NCBI GenBank assembly: GCA_028696365.1
Contig: JAQVHG010000037.1
Coordinates: 1 to 11,837, forward strand
DNA from: Methanofollis sp.
Lineage (GTDB): Archaea; Halobacteriota; Methanomicrobia; Methanomicrobiales; Methanofollaceae
DNA: 11,837 nt
Reading direction: 5' to 3'
Shown here in pieces: positions 5,685-11,837 of the stretch (positions are counted from its first letter, which is position 1; each line of letters opens with the position of its first letter). Under the pieces are notes generated by a model that saw only the letters and a list, made by a program, of their open reading frames with translations, was not told the DNA's origin and ran no database searches. Both the position numbers and the translations under genes were made by a program.

Positions 5685-7613
5685 ATGCCAGAGATCACTC
5701 ATCCGGGAACCGGGTCGACCAGGCTTAGAGCCCTGAAAGAGCAGGGCGTCAGGTCGGTCTGGTTCCTTGCCGCCTCCTTTGCCACCCTCACCGTCTTCTT
5801 CATTCTCCTCTTCCTGTTACAAGACGCCCTCCCCCTCTTTGCCACCGTCAGCCCCCTCGAATTTCTCACCGGCGACACCTGGAACCCCACCGGCGCCGTC
5901 CCGTCCTATGGGATCTGGCCCCTCATCGTCGGCACCCTCCTCGTCACCCTGGGGGCGATGGTCATCGCCGTCCCGCTCGGGATCGGGAGCGCGGTCTGCC
6001 TCGCCGAACTCGCCCCGCCCCGGGTGAAGGCCGTGGCAAAACCTGCCATCGAACTGCTTGCCGGGATCCCCTCGGTCGTCTATGGGTTCTTCGGGCTGAT
6101 AATCCTCACAGACTGGCTGCGGGTCGCCTTCGACGTCCCTTCAGGGGAGAGCTGGCTTGCCGGCTCGATCCTCCTTGGCGTCATGGCCCTCCCGACGATC
6201 ATCTCGGTTTCTGAGGACGCCCTCAACAGTGTGCCGGCGTCGTACAGGGAAGGGAGCCTGGCCCTCGGCGCCACCAGATGGCAGACGATCAGCCGGGTGC
6301 TCGTCCCTTCGGCCCTCTCAGGGATCACGGCCGCCGTGATCCTCGGGATGGGCCGGGCCATCGGCGAGACGATGGCGGTGATCATGGTCACCGGCAACGC
6401 AGCGATCATCCCTGACCCGATCACCAACCTCCTCTCCCCGATCCGCACCCTCACCGGCACTCTCGGGATCGAGATGGGCGAGGTCGCCGTCGGGAGCACC
6501 CACTACCATGCCCTCTTCGGGGTGGCAGTGGTCCTCCTCCTCATCACCCTCACAGTTAACCTCGCCGCCCTATGGATCATGAAGCGGATCAGGGCCGGAT
6601 ACGGGACCGAGGAGCAGGGGCGCCACCGTCTCAGGGTACCTGGCCTCCAGAGGAAAGCACGGCTCATCGTCGGCATCGTCCTTGCCCTCCTTGTCCTGCT
6701 CATCCTCCCGCTCCCTGCGGCCGCAGCACTCCTCGTCCTCGGGGCGGGCGCCGTCCTCGTGCACCGCCGCCTTTCCAGAGCGAACGTGCAGCACCTCGCC
6801 TTCGCCCTCCTCTGGGCCTCCCTCGGGGTGGTGCTCGCCGTCCTCGCCGTCATCCTCGGCTACATCGTCGTCAACGGCCTCCCGGCCATCACCTGGGAAT
6901 TCCTCACCCAGCCCCCCCGCGACCTCGGGCGGGCCGGCGGGATCTTCCCGGCGATCGTCGGCACCCTCTACCTCGTCGGCGGGGCGATCCTCTTCGCCCT
7001 CCCGATCGGGATCGGGGCCGCGGTCTATCTCTCAGAATACACCCGCGGCGGCCGCGTGACCACAGCGATCAGGGCCGGGATCGACCTTCTCAACGGCACG
7101 CCCTCCATCGTCTTCGGGCTCTTCGGCTTCACTTTCCTGGTGATCTTCCTCAACTTCGGGGTCTCGCTCATCGCCGGGATGATCACCCTCGGGCTGATGA
7201 TCCTCCCGACCATCATCAGGACGACTGAAGAAGCGCTGAAGAGCGTGCCGGCCTCGGTGCGAGAGGGGAGCCTGGCCCTCGGCGCCACCAGGTGGCAGAC
7301 GATCCGCCGCGTCGTCCTGCCCCCGGCCGTCCCCGGTATCCTCACCGGCACCATCCTCTCCATCGGCCGGGCCGCAGGGGAGACCGCCCCCATCCTCTTC
7401 ACGGCGGCGGTCTTCTCCACGCGTTTCCTTCCCAACTCCCTCGACGACCCGGTGATGGCCCTGCCCTACCACCTCTTCATCCTGGCGACCACGGTGCCGG
7501 GTGCGGAGACGCAACAGTACGGGACGGCCCTCGTCCTCCTGGTCCTGGTCGTCGGGATCTATGCCGTGGCCATCGCCCTCAGGCACCACTCACAGAAGAA
7601 GATCCACTGGTGA
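5685..7613 (+). CDS. pstCA: Phosphate ABC transporter permease, PstC-PstA fusion
   Basis: A single 642-residue frame carries both membrane subunits of the Pst channel. Residues about 1-305 are PstC: first membrane segment 25-48, permease core from 78, EAA loop 178-213 with VPASYREGSLALGATRWQ, then MGRAIGETMAV. Residues about 370-642 are PstA: core from 420, EAA loop 517-551 with VPASVREGSLALGATRWQ, then IGRAAGETAPI. Between them, residues 325-360 form an extra hydrophobic stretch long enough for two membrane passes, so the two halves would keep normal orientation. Most organisms encode PstC and PstA separately (about 300 residues each). I see no stop or frameshift at the junction. GGAG at 5675-5678 precedes the ATG by 6 bases. 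pstB follows after 3 bases. Function is secure. The symbol is descriptive. Confidence 0.93.
   Translation: MPEITHPGTGSTRLRALKEQGVRSVWFLAASFATLTVFFILLFLLQDALPLFATVSPLEFLTGDTWNPTGAVPSYGIWPLIVGTLLVTLGAMVIAVPLGIGSAVCLAELAPPRVKAVAKPAIELLAGIPSVVYGFFGLIILTDWLRVAFDVPSGESWLAGSILLGVMALPTIISVSEDALNSVPASYREGSLALGATRWQTISRVLVPSALSGITAAVILGMGRAIGETMAVIMVTGNAAIIPDPITNLLSPIRTLTGTLGIEMGEVAVGSTHYHALFGVAVVLLLITLTVNLAALWIMKRIRAGYGTEEQGRHRLRVPGLQRKARLIVGIVLALLVLLILPLPAAAALLVLGAGAVLVHRRLSRANVQHLAFALLWASLGVVLAVLAVILGYIVVNGLPAITWEFLTQPPRDLGRAGGIFPAIVGTLYLVGGAILFALPIGIGAAVYLSEYTRGGRVTTAIRAGIDLLNGTPSIVFGLFGFTFLVIFLNFGVSLIAGMITLGLMILPTIIRTTEEALKSVPASVREGSLALGATRWQTIRRVVLPPAVPGILTGTILSIGRAAGETAPILFTAAVFSTRFLPNSLDDPVMALPYHLFILATTVPGAETQQYGTALVLLVLVVGIYAVAIALRHHSQKKIHW
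7609..7613 (+). promoter_or_regulatory. Ribosome binding site of pstB overlapping the pstCA stop
   Basis: GGTGA at 7609-7613 includes the TGA stop of the permease gene and lies 3 bases before the pstB ATG. It suggests translational coupling of permease and ATPase, although the spacing is shorter than usual. Confidence 0.45.
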
Positions 7614-7616
7614 ACC

Positions 7617-8381
7617 ATGAAAGAACACGACGCAATCATCACCGTCAACCACCTCAATCTCCACTATGGGGAGCACCACGCCCTCAAGGAGATCGAGGTC
7701 GGGTTTGCACGACACAAGGTCACCGCCCTCATCGGGCCGTCAGGGTGCGGCAAGTCCACCCTGCTGCGGTGTCTCAACCGGATGAACGACCTGGTCGAGA
7801 ATGTCAGGATCGAGGGTGAGGTCCGCTTCGAGGGCACTGATATCTATGCCCCCGAGGTCGACGTCGTCGAGATCAGGAAACAGATCGGGATGGTCTTCCA
7901 GCGCCCCAACCCCTTCCCCAAGTCCATCTACGAGAATGTCGCCTACGGCCCCCGCGTCCACGGGGTGCGGGACCGCTCGACCCTCGACGCCGTCGTCGAG
8001 AAGAGTCTGCGGGACGCCGCACTCTGGGACGAGGTGAAGGACCGCCTGGACGCCCCAGCCTTCAGTCTCTCAGGCGGGCAGCAGCAGCGCCTCTGCATCG
8101 CACGGACCCTGGCAGTCGAGCCCGAGGTGGTGCTGATGGACGAGCCCTGCTCGGCCCTCGACCCGATCGCCACCGCAAAGATCGAGGCACTGATCGAAGA
8201 ACTCAAGACCCGCTACACTGTCATCATCGTCACGCACAACATGCAGCAGGCGGCGCGGGCCAGCGACTACACCGGGTTCATGTACCTCGGCGAACTCGTC
8301 GAGTTCGGGGATACGCCGCAGGTTTTCGAGGCGCCGCGGGAAGAGTTGACTGAGCGCTACATCACCGGCAGGTTCGGGTAG
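7617..8381 (+). CDS. pstB: Phosphate ABC transporter ATP-binding protein
   Basis: This 254-residue protein is the cytoplasmic ATPase that powers the Pst channel. The ABC landmarks are in order: Walker A GPSGCGKST at 40-48, Q-loop VFQRPNPFP around Gln95, signature LSGGQQQR at 151-158, Walker B VVLMDEP at 171-177 with the D-loop SALDP, and the switch histidine in THNMQQA at 206-212. The FQRPNPFPKSIYENVAYGPR stretch and the CLNRMNDL region after Walker A are characteristic of PstB within the ABC families. Full length, with no abnormal residue at catalytic positions. It lies 3 bases after the permease stop and 7 bases before phoU, so it is surely co-transcribed with them. Confidence 0.97.
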   Translation: MKEHDAIITVNHLNLHYGEHHALKEIEVGFARHKVTALIGPSGCGKSTLLRCLNRMNDLVENVRIEGEVRFEGTDIYAPEVDVVEIRKQIGMVFQRPNPFPKSIYENVAYGPRVHGVRDRSTLDAVVEKSLRDAALWDEVKDRLDAPAFSLSGGQQQRLCIARTLAVEPEVVLMDEPCSALDPIATAKIEALIEELKTRYTVIIVTHNMQQAARASDYTGFMYLGELVEFGDTPQVFEAPREELTERYITGRFG

Positions 8382-8386
8382 GTGGA
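8381..8386 (+). promoter_or_regulatory. Ribosome binding site of phoU
   Basis: GGTGGA starts at the last base of the pstB TAG stop and ends 2 bases before the phoU ATG at 8389. It is the only purine-rich Shine-Dalgarno-like sequence there and supports that start, though the spacing is tight. Confidence 0.45.
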
Positions 8387-8388
8387 AG

Positions 8389-9039
8389 ATGAGCGAGAAG
8401 TTTCATGAAGAACTGGACACTCTCAAAGAAGAATTTCTTGAATACGGACACTTCGCACGCGGGATGCTCGTCGACGCCTTCGAAGCCCTGAAGACCGGCG
8501 ACGAGGACCTGGCCAGGTCAGTGCTGGCGCGGAAGGGCGAACTCGCCGACCGTTCAGACGCCTTCGACGAGCGGTTGCTCAAACTCATCGCCCTGTACCA
8601 GCCGATGGCCCAGGACCTGCGGGCGATCCTCTGCACGCTCAGGATGAATGCCTCGCTGTACCGCATCGGGCGCTATGGCAAGGACATCGCCCTCCTGGTC
8701 CCCCACTTCGCCGGCGCCGGGCACCTGGGACGGATGCTGAACCTGCCTCATATGGCGGGGATCGTCGTCTCGATGGTCGACGACGTCCTGAGGGCGTACG
8801 GGGCCGGGGATATCTCGCCGATCAAAGATCTCTCGGCACGCGACGACTGTGTCGACGACCTCCGCTACTCGGTCTTCCGCGAGGCGCTCACCTATATGAT
8901 GGAGGACCCGCAACACATCGAGCGCGGGATGGACTATGTGATGGTGGCCAGGTACCTTGAGAGGTGCGGCGACCACTGTTGCGCGATGGGCGAGAAGGTC
9001 CATTTCATGCTGACCGGCGAGCGGATCGAGATCAAGTGA
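8389..9039 (+). CDS. phoU: PhoU phosphate-signalling/transport regulator
   Basis: This 216-residue all-helical protein has the standard two-domain PhoU architecture. The first repeat includes DAFDERLLKLIALYQPMAQD at 57-76, then LRAI at 77-80, where QPMA-DLR is the family signature. The second ends with YLERCGDHCCAMGEKVHFML at 189-208, which matches the family's ERxGDH metal-contact helix. PhoU restrains Pst uptake and, in bacteria, couples it to the PhoR kinase. No such kinase is in this window. As the last gene of pstS-pstCA-pstB-phoU its role is well supported by context. The cluster of Cys at 192, 197 and 198 around GDH, with more at 82 and 154, is unusual. The stop codon lies inside the 3' end of the convergent DUF389 gene (8-bp overlap). 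Confidence 0.94.
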   Translation: MSEKFHEELDTLKEEFLEYGHFARGMLVDAFEALKTGDEDLARSVLARKGELADRSDAFDERLLKLIALYQPMAQDLRAILCTLRMNASLYRIGRYGKDIALLVPHFAGAGHLGRMLNLPHMAGIVVSMVDDVLRAYGAGDISPIKDLSARDDCVDDLRYSVFREALTYMMEDPQHIERGMDYVMVARYLERCGDHCCAMGEKVHFMLTGERIEIK

Positions 9040-10009
9040 GGGCCAGGCTGAGCCCGAGGAGAATGGCGAGGAGGACGGCCACCGCGAGGGCGGTCCGCAC
9101 CATCGCCTTCCTCGCAGCGACCTGCTCGTAGTAGTCGCGGGCGCCGATCCCGAGCACCAGGGTGGCGATGAGCGCCCCGGCAAGCATGCCGACGACGTTT
9201 TCCAGGACGAGCACCCCGGCCTGGAGGACGCGGTCAGTGAGGAGGATGGTGGCGATCCCGGCCACTACGGTCGGTGGGAGGAGGGCGGCGGCGATCGCGA
9301 CGCCGGCGATGAGGTCTGACATCCCGCGGTCGAGGGCGAGCACCGCCGCGAACCCGAGCAGGACGGCCATGAGGATATAGATGGGGCTGACCACGGTGCG
9401 CGAGAGGATCTCAGGGGTGACGGTGAGCGGGACGAGCAGGTTGAGGCCGGCGGTGGTGAGGGCCGAGAGGACGAAGACTGAAAGAAGAAGGGCGGCAAGG
9501 ACCGAGAGGCTCCGCACGCCGTCTTTCCCGCGGCCGACGGCGACGCTGATCGCAAAGGCGTAGATGGGCCCGAGGATCGGGGAGAGGAGCATGGCCCCGA
9601 TGATCACGGTGACGTTGTTGAGAAAGAGCCCGGTGAGGGCGATGAGTCCGGCGATGGAGGTCATGGCCAGGGTGCCGGTGTTGAGGCGGAGGTACGGCCT
9701 CGTCGTCTCGATGAGTTTTTCGATCGGGGTCCGTTCGATCTTCTCGGTCTTTTCCGCTTTCTCTTCGGCCCGCGTAAGGTACGGCGAGATGACGAACTCA
9801 GGGGAGGAGACCTCTATAAGATTCTCTCTGTAGCGCAGGTCGACGGTCTCGCGCACCTCCTCGATGAAGGCGTCGAGGTCGTTGTCTGGCAGAAAGACTT
9901 TTACTTCGTAGACCGGGTCCTGCCTGAGGACGACGTGGTGGTGGTCCTCAAGGATGGAAGCGAGGTCTGCGTAGTCCTCTTTGCGCGCGTTGATCAGGAC
10001 TTTTTTCAT
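9032..10009 (-). CDS. DUF389 / TIGR00341 family membrane protein
   Basis: This protein has 325 residues from the ATG at 10009. An N-terminal soluble domain (1-75, MKKVLINARKEDYADLASIL...) and a charged linker (78-98, rich in Glu/Lys) precede a DUF389 membrane core with about six to seven hydrophobic segments (roughly 112-130, 134-158, 167-192, 206-225, 231-256, 264-289, 303-323). Family landmarks are VIIGAMLLSPILGPIYAFAI at 135-154 and AALLPPTVVAG at 241-251. The biochemical function of DUF389 is not established. The frame is open further upstream to 10114, but I reject that start because the extra residues are Pro/Ser/Cys-rich and the conserved domain begins at MKKVLI. A weak AT-rich site (AAAAGTTTT on the minus strand, about 10045-10055) could be its TATA box. 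It converges on phoU, with no room for a separate terminator. Confidence 0.88.
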   Translation of the reverse strand: MKKVLINARKEDYADLASILEDHHHVVLRQDPVYEVKVFLPDNDLDAFIEEVRETVDLRYRENLIEVSSPEFVISPYLTRAEEKAEKTEKIERTPIEKLIETTRPYLRLNTGTLAMTSIAGLIALTGLFLNNVTVIIGAMLLSPILGPIYAFAISVAVGRGKDGVRSLSVLAALLLSVFVLSALTTAGLNLLVPLTVTPEILSRTVVSPIYILMAVLLGFAAVLALDRGMSDLIAGVAIAAALLPPTVVAGIATILLTDRVLQAGVLVLENVVGMLAGALIATLVLGIGARDYYEQVAARKAMVRTALAVAVLLAILLGLSLALT

Positions 10010-10175
10010 GGCGGTGACGTCTTTCTCTTGGACCGGTGCGTGAGAAAACTTTTGGTCATACTTCACACGAGCGAGGGATGAGGGGCATGGACACCCAGAT
10101 GGAGTCGAGGACACAGAACATGCAGAGTATTTTTTTGACAGAAAGATCTTCGACCTTCCGTGGATCTCTGATTCT

Positions 10176-10240
10176 CGAGGTTTGTAGAAACCCTCTACTT
10201 ATTCTTGAAGGTCATCCCAAAACTCTCCGGTCCTCCTCCT
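10176..10240 (-). repeat. Fragment of dispersed repeat, copy F
   Basis: Positions 10180-10192 (ggtttgtagaaac) resemble the element end ggctctgtagaaac at 3171. Positions 10211-10232 (aggtcatcccaaaactctcc) resemble the start of copy A at 849-870 in the same orientation. The segment GAGGTTTGTAGAAACCCTC at 10178-10196 can also fold into a short stem. It is a worn remnant, so confidence is modest. The flanking DNA (10010-10175 and 10241-10300) shows T-runs near 10128-10136 and 10280-10288, but no gene I can support. Confidence 0.4.
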
Positions 10241-10310
10241 CACCGATTGATGGCGACGGATGACAATGAAGAGATCCCAGCTTTTTTTATCGCACACCCA
10301 TGCGTTCGTC

Positions 10311-10540
10311 GCCTTCCCCCTCGCCCACGCCGGGGGCGATTGCCGCCCGGGAGCACGATAGGAGCGGGAAGATAGAGTTAAGATCATGAAGACGGGACGC
10401 CATCCCCCGCCACTCTTCATCAGCGGGGGGTTCGGGGGGCGGCCAAGCCCCCCGGTCGAGGAGAGAGCGTGGAGAATTTCTGGAAGGAAGCACTTCAGTT
10501 CGAGGAGATCTTCACCTCAAGACAGTTTTGGGATATGCTC
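10311..10540 (+). repeat. Dispersed repeat, copy D (first of a tandem pair)
   Basis: It begins gccttccccc, as copy E does at 10553. It then shares the order of landmarks: cgccgggggc, gagcacgatagg, cgggaag, atcatgaagacggg, and the block ggggttcggggggcggccaa at 10427-10446. The GC palindrome that is perfect in E is imperfect here (gggggcgattgccgccc). From 10434 to 10540 it matches the reverse complement of copy A (849-953). About 242 bp separate the starts of D and E, so they form a tandem pair. Confidence 0.65.
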
Positions 10541-10551
10541 GATGATTCAAC

Positions 10552-10741
10552 CGCCTTCCCCCATCATACGCGCCGGGGGCGCTGCCCCCGGACCCCCGGG
10601 ACCACGATAGGGTCGGGAAGGCAGAATAGATGACCATGACAGAGGGATCGCCGTCCACGACCTCTCGTGTTGTGGCGGGGGGTTCGGGGGGCGGCCAAGC
10701 CCCCTGTTAGAGAGACACTTCAAGAGAATTTCTACAGAGCC
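10552..10741 (+). mobile_element. MITE-like repeat element, copy E (second of the tandem pair)
   Basis: This is the best-preserved right half of the family. It contains a perfect 8-bp palindrome at 10573-10591 (CCGGGGGC, GCT, GCCCCCGG), ggaaggcagaatagatgacc in the same relative position as in copy B, tgttgtggcggggggttcgg, and a second stem at 10687-10704 (GGGGGC, GGCCAA, GCCCCC). It ends with tttctacagagcc. It aligns with B (1360-1536) along its whole length and with the reverse complement of C (3171-3310). It stops 25 bases short of the stop codon of the winged-helix gene, much as B stops 14 bases short of the serine hydrolase stop. Confidence 0.65.
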
Positions 10742-10766
10742 ATATCTTCTAGTATTATTTTCTCAG

Positions 10767-11363
10767 TCAGCCCTGCGTCTTCCTCTTCTTGTAATAAGAG
10801 AAGTAGAGGTAGACCTCATAGAGGAGGAGCAAGAGGATCACCGCCGTCCCGCCGAAGAAGAAAGCGACGACCCTGGGGTCAGGCACCAGCCCGGCATCCG
10901 CCCCTTCCGCCGCGCCGCTGACACCGTCATAGGCCGCCATCATGCGTGGCGCCTGATCAGGCACGGGGACCGGGGCGAGGAGCGGCAGGAAGAGGGCGAC
11001 GACCAGAGTTGCGAGGACGACGAACCCGAAGAGGGACATGAACTTGAGAAGGACCGACTTGATATCCTTCACCTGAGGGGCGACGATCAAGAGCCGGTCG
11101 GTGAGGCCGTAGACCTTCACCTCGCGCCCCTTCGAGCTCCACTTCGTCTTCACAATCTCGATCAACCCCGCCTCGGCGAGGTTCTCAACATGATATTTGA
11201 GGGTGGTGATGGGGATGGAGAGGGCGTCGGCCATCTCGGTCGCGCTCTTTGGCCCATCTTTGAGCGAGCCGAGGATGTCGTTGGCCGTCTGGCTCGCCAT
11301 GGCCTTTGCGATCTTCTTTGCCTGCTCGTCTCCAGGCTCCAGCACCACGACCTCTTCAGACAT
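10767..11363 (-). CDS. Membrane-anchored winged-helix (ArsR-like) regulator
   Basis: This 198-residue protein begins with an ArsR-like winged helix-turn-helix. Residues 17-70 include NDILGSLKDGPKSATEMADA and then LSIPITTLKYHVENLAEAGL, with a wing at 71-88 (VKTKWSSKGREVKVYGLT). Two hydrophobic segments follow at about 109-130 and 164-188, with a Pro/Ala/Gly-rich loop of about 33 residues between them and a basic KKRK tail. With two passes, the DNA-binding domain and the tail would both be cytoplasmic and the loop outside. It may therefore be a one-component membrane regulator, but its signal and targets are unknown. Its ATG lies upstream of the alaS stop (8-bp overlap), so it is translated from the alaS message or coupled to it. 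The fold is confident, the role is not. Confidence 0.82.
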   Translation of the reverse strand: MSEEVVVLEPGDEQAKKIAKAMASQTANDILGSLKDGPKSATEMADALSIPITTLKYHVENLAEAGLIEIVKTKWSSKGREVKVYGLTDRLLIVAPQVKDIKSVLLKFMSLFGFVVLATLVVALFLPLLAPVPVPDQAPRMMAAYDGVSGAAEGADAGLVPDPRVVAFFFGGTAVILLLLLYEVYLYFSYYKKRKTQG

Positions 11364-11837
11364 TGAGCTTAGATGCGATGAGTGCCCGACCGCGGGCCAG
11401 GGCCTCGTGGATCATCGAGGCGTCCTGCCCGCTCCCCTGGGCCAGGGTTGGTTTTCCGCCGCCTTTCCCACCGAGGGTCGCACAGACCTCGCGGACGATC
11501 TCGGCGGCATTCAGGTCTTTGGTCGGCGAGGCCACCACAGCATGGACCCGTCCGGTCCCGCCGGCAAGCACCGCGACCTTCCCGCTCTCCGCGACCCGTG
11601 AGGCAAGAGCGACCAGTTCCTTGGGCGGGAGGTCGATCTCCTTAATCACGGCCTCGACGCCGCCGATCTCCTCACCCTTGATCTGGTTCACCTCAAGTTC
11701 GACGACCTTCTCCTGCAGCCGCTCGATCTCCTTTCTCTGCTCCTTCCACTCGGTGAAGAACCTGGTCACACTGGACGGGAGATTCTCCTGTTGGACACTG
11801 AGGGTCTCTGCCGAGGTGGCGATGAGGGCTTTGAGGT
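11356..11837 (-). CDS. alaS: Alanyl-tRNA synthetase, C-terminal part (5' end outside window)
   Basis: This is the C-terminal end of AlaRS, which charges tRNA-Ala. The frame stays open through the right edge of the window (LKALIATSAETLSVQQENLP then SSVTRFF), so the internal GTG at 11769 is not the start. The visible part holds a charged helix (EWKEQRKEIERLQEKVVELE), probably coiled coil, and the C-terminal DHHA1/C-Ala domain with VAVLAGGTGRVHAVVAS and the signature GGKGGGKPTLAQGSGQ followed by a short Ala/Leu-rich helix. The FFTEWKEQRKEIERL sequence is typical of archaeal AlaRS. It ends normally with SKLNV and a TGA, overlapping the start of the winged-helix gene by 8 bp. Confidence 0.96.
   Translation of the reverse strand, partial: LKALIATSAETLSVQQENLPSSVTRFFTEWKEQRKEIERLQEKVVELEVNQIKGEEIGGVEAVIKEIDLPPKELVALASRVAESGKVAVLAGGTGRVHAVVASPTKDLNAAEIVREVCATLGGKGGGKPTLAQGSGQDASMIHEALARGRALIASKLNV

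Noticed and set aside
5685..7613. Permease as two genes with a missed stop or frameshift
   Set aside because: The frame is continuous, both halves keep all expected motifs, and the junction encodes a coherent hydrophobic hairpin and not random sequence. Read-level confirmation is still worth having.
10010..10114. N-terminal extension of the DUF389 protein to an upstream ATG at 10114
   Set aside because: The extra 35 residues are Pro/Ser/Cys-rich and lie before the conserved MKKVLI start, so the ATG at 10009 is preferred.
10311..10741. Tandem repeats D and E as a CRISPR array
   Set aside because: There are only two long, divergent units of about 240 bp, no short identical repeats with unique spacers, and no cas genes nearby.

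Overview
The window looks like a chromosomal stretch from a mesophilic, GC-rich methanogenic archaeon. Methanomicrobiales, for example a Methanofollis or Methanoculleus relative, is my best guess, made from protein character and not from a search. The supporting signs are an archaeal-type AlaRS C-terminus, a bacterial-type UvrB of the kind found in mesophilic methanogens, an AbrB-PhoU phosphate regulator, a DUF389 membrane protein, and TATA-like boxes a short distance upstream of start codons.

Layout from left to right: (1) the 3' part of uvrB (+), ending in a T8 run. (2) A gene-free stretch (about 822-1550) filled with degenerate, GC-rich dispersed repeats. (3) A lipoprotein serine hydrolase of the beta-lactamase/PBP4-like superfamily (-), which looks lower in GC than its neighbours and is bracketed by inverted copies of the repeat end. 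(4) A second repeat-filled gap (3051-3627). (5) An AbrB-PhoU regulator (-), divergent from (6) a phosphate-uptake operon pstS - pstCA (one fused permease) - pstB - phoU (+). (7) A convergent DUF389/TIGR00341 membrane protein (-), whose stop overlaps that of phoU by 8 bp. (8) A third repeat-filled gap (about 10010-10766). (9) A membrane-anchored winged-helix protein (-) that overlaps (10) the 3' end of alaS (-), cut by the window edge.

The phosphate module is the functional core. PstS captures phosphate outside the membrane, the PstC-PstA fusion forms the channel in one polypeptide, PstB drives it with ATP, and the operon-encoded PhoU presumably damps transport or signalling. The divergent AbrB-PhoU protein combines a DNA-binding fold with PhoU domains, so it could act on the shared 146-bp promoter region. 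This is inference. A small hairpin plus T-run after pstS could set the excess of binding protein over permease.

The least ordinary part is the intergenic DNA. All three long gaps carry copies, in both orientations, of one degenerate repeat family. Its ends resemble GGCTCTGTAGAA / GGATCTGTAGAA and it contains GC-rich palindromes whose stems are conserved with a compensatory change. I read this as a MITE-like or REP-like family, possibly derived from an insertion sequence. No intact transposase is visible. I see no CRISPR array, tRNA or rRNA in the window.
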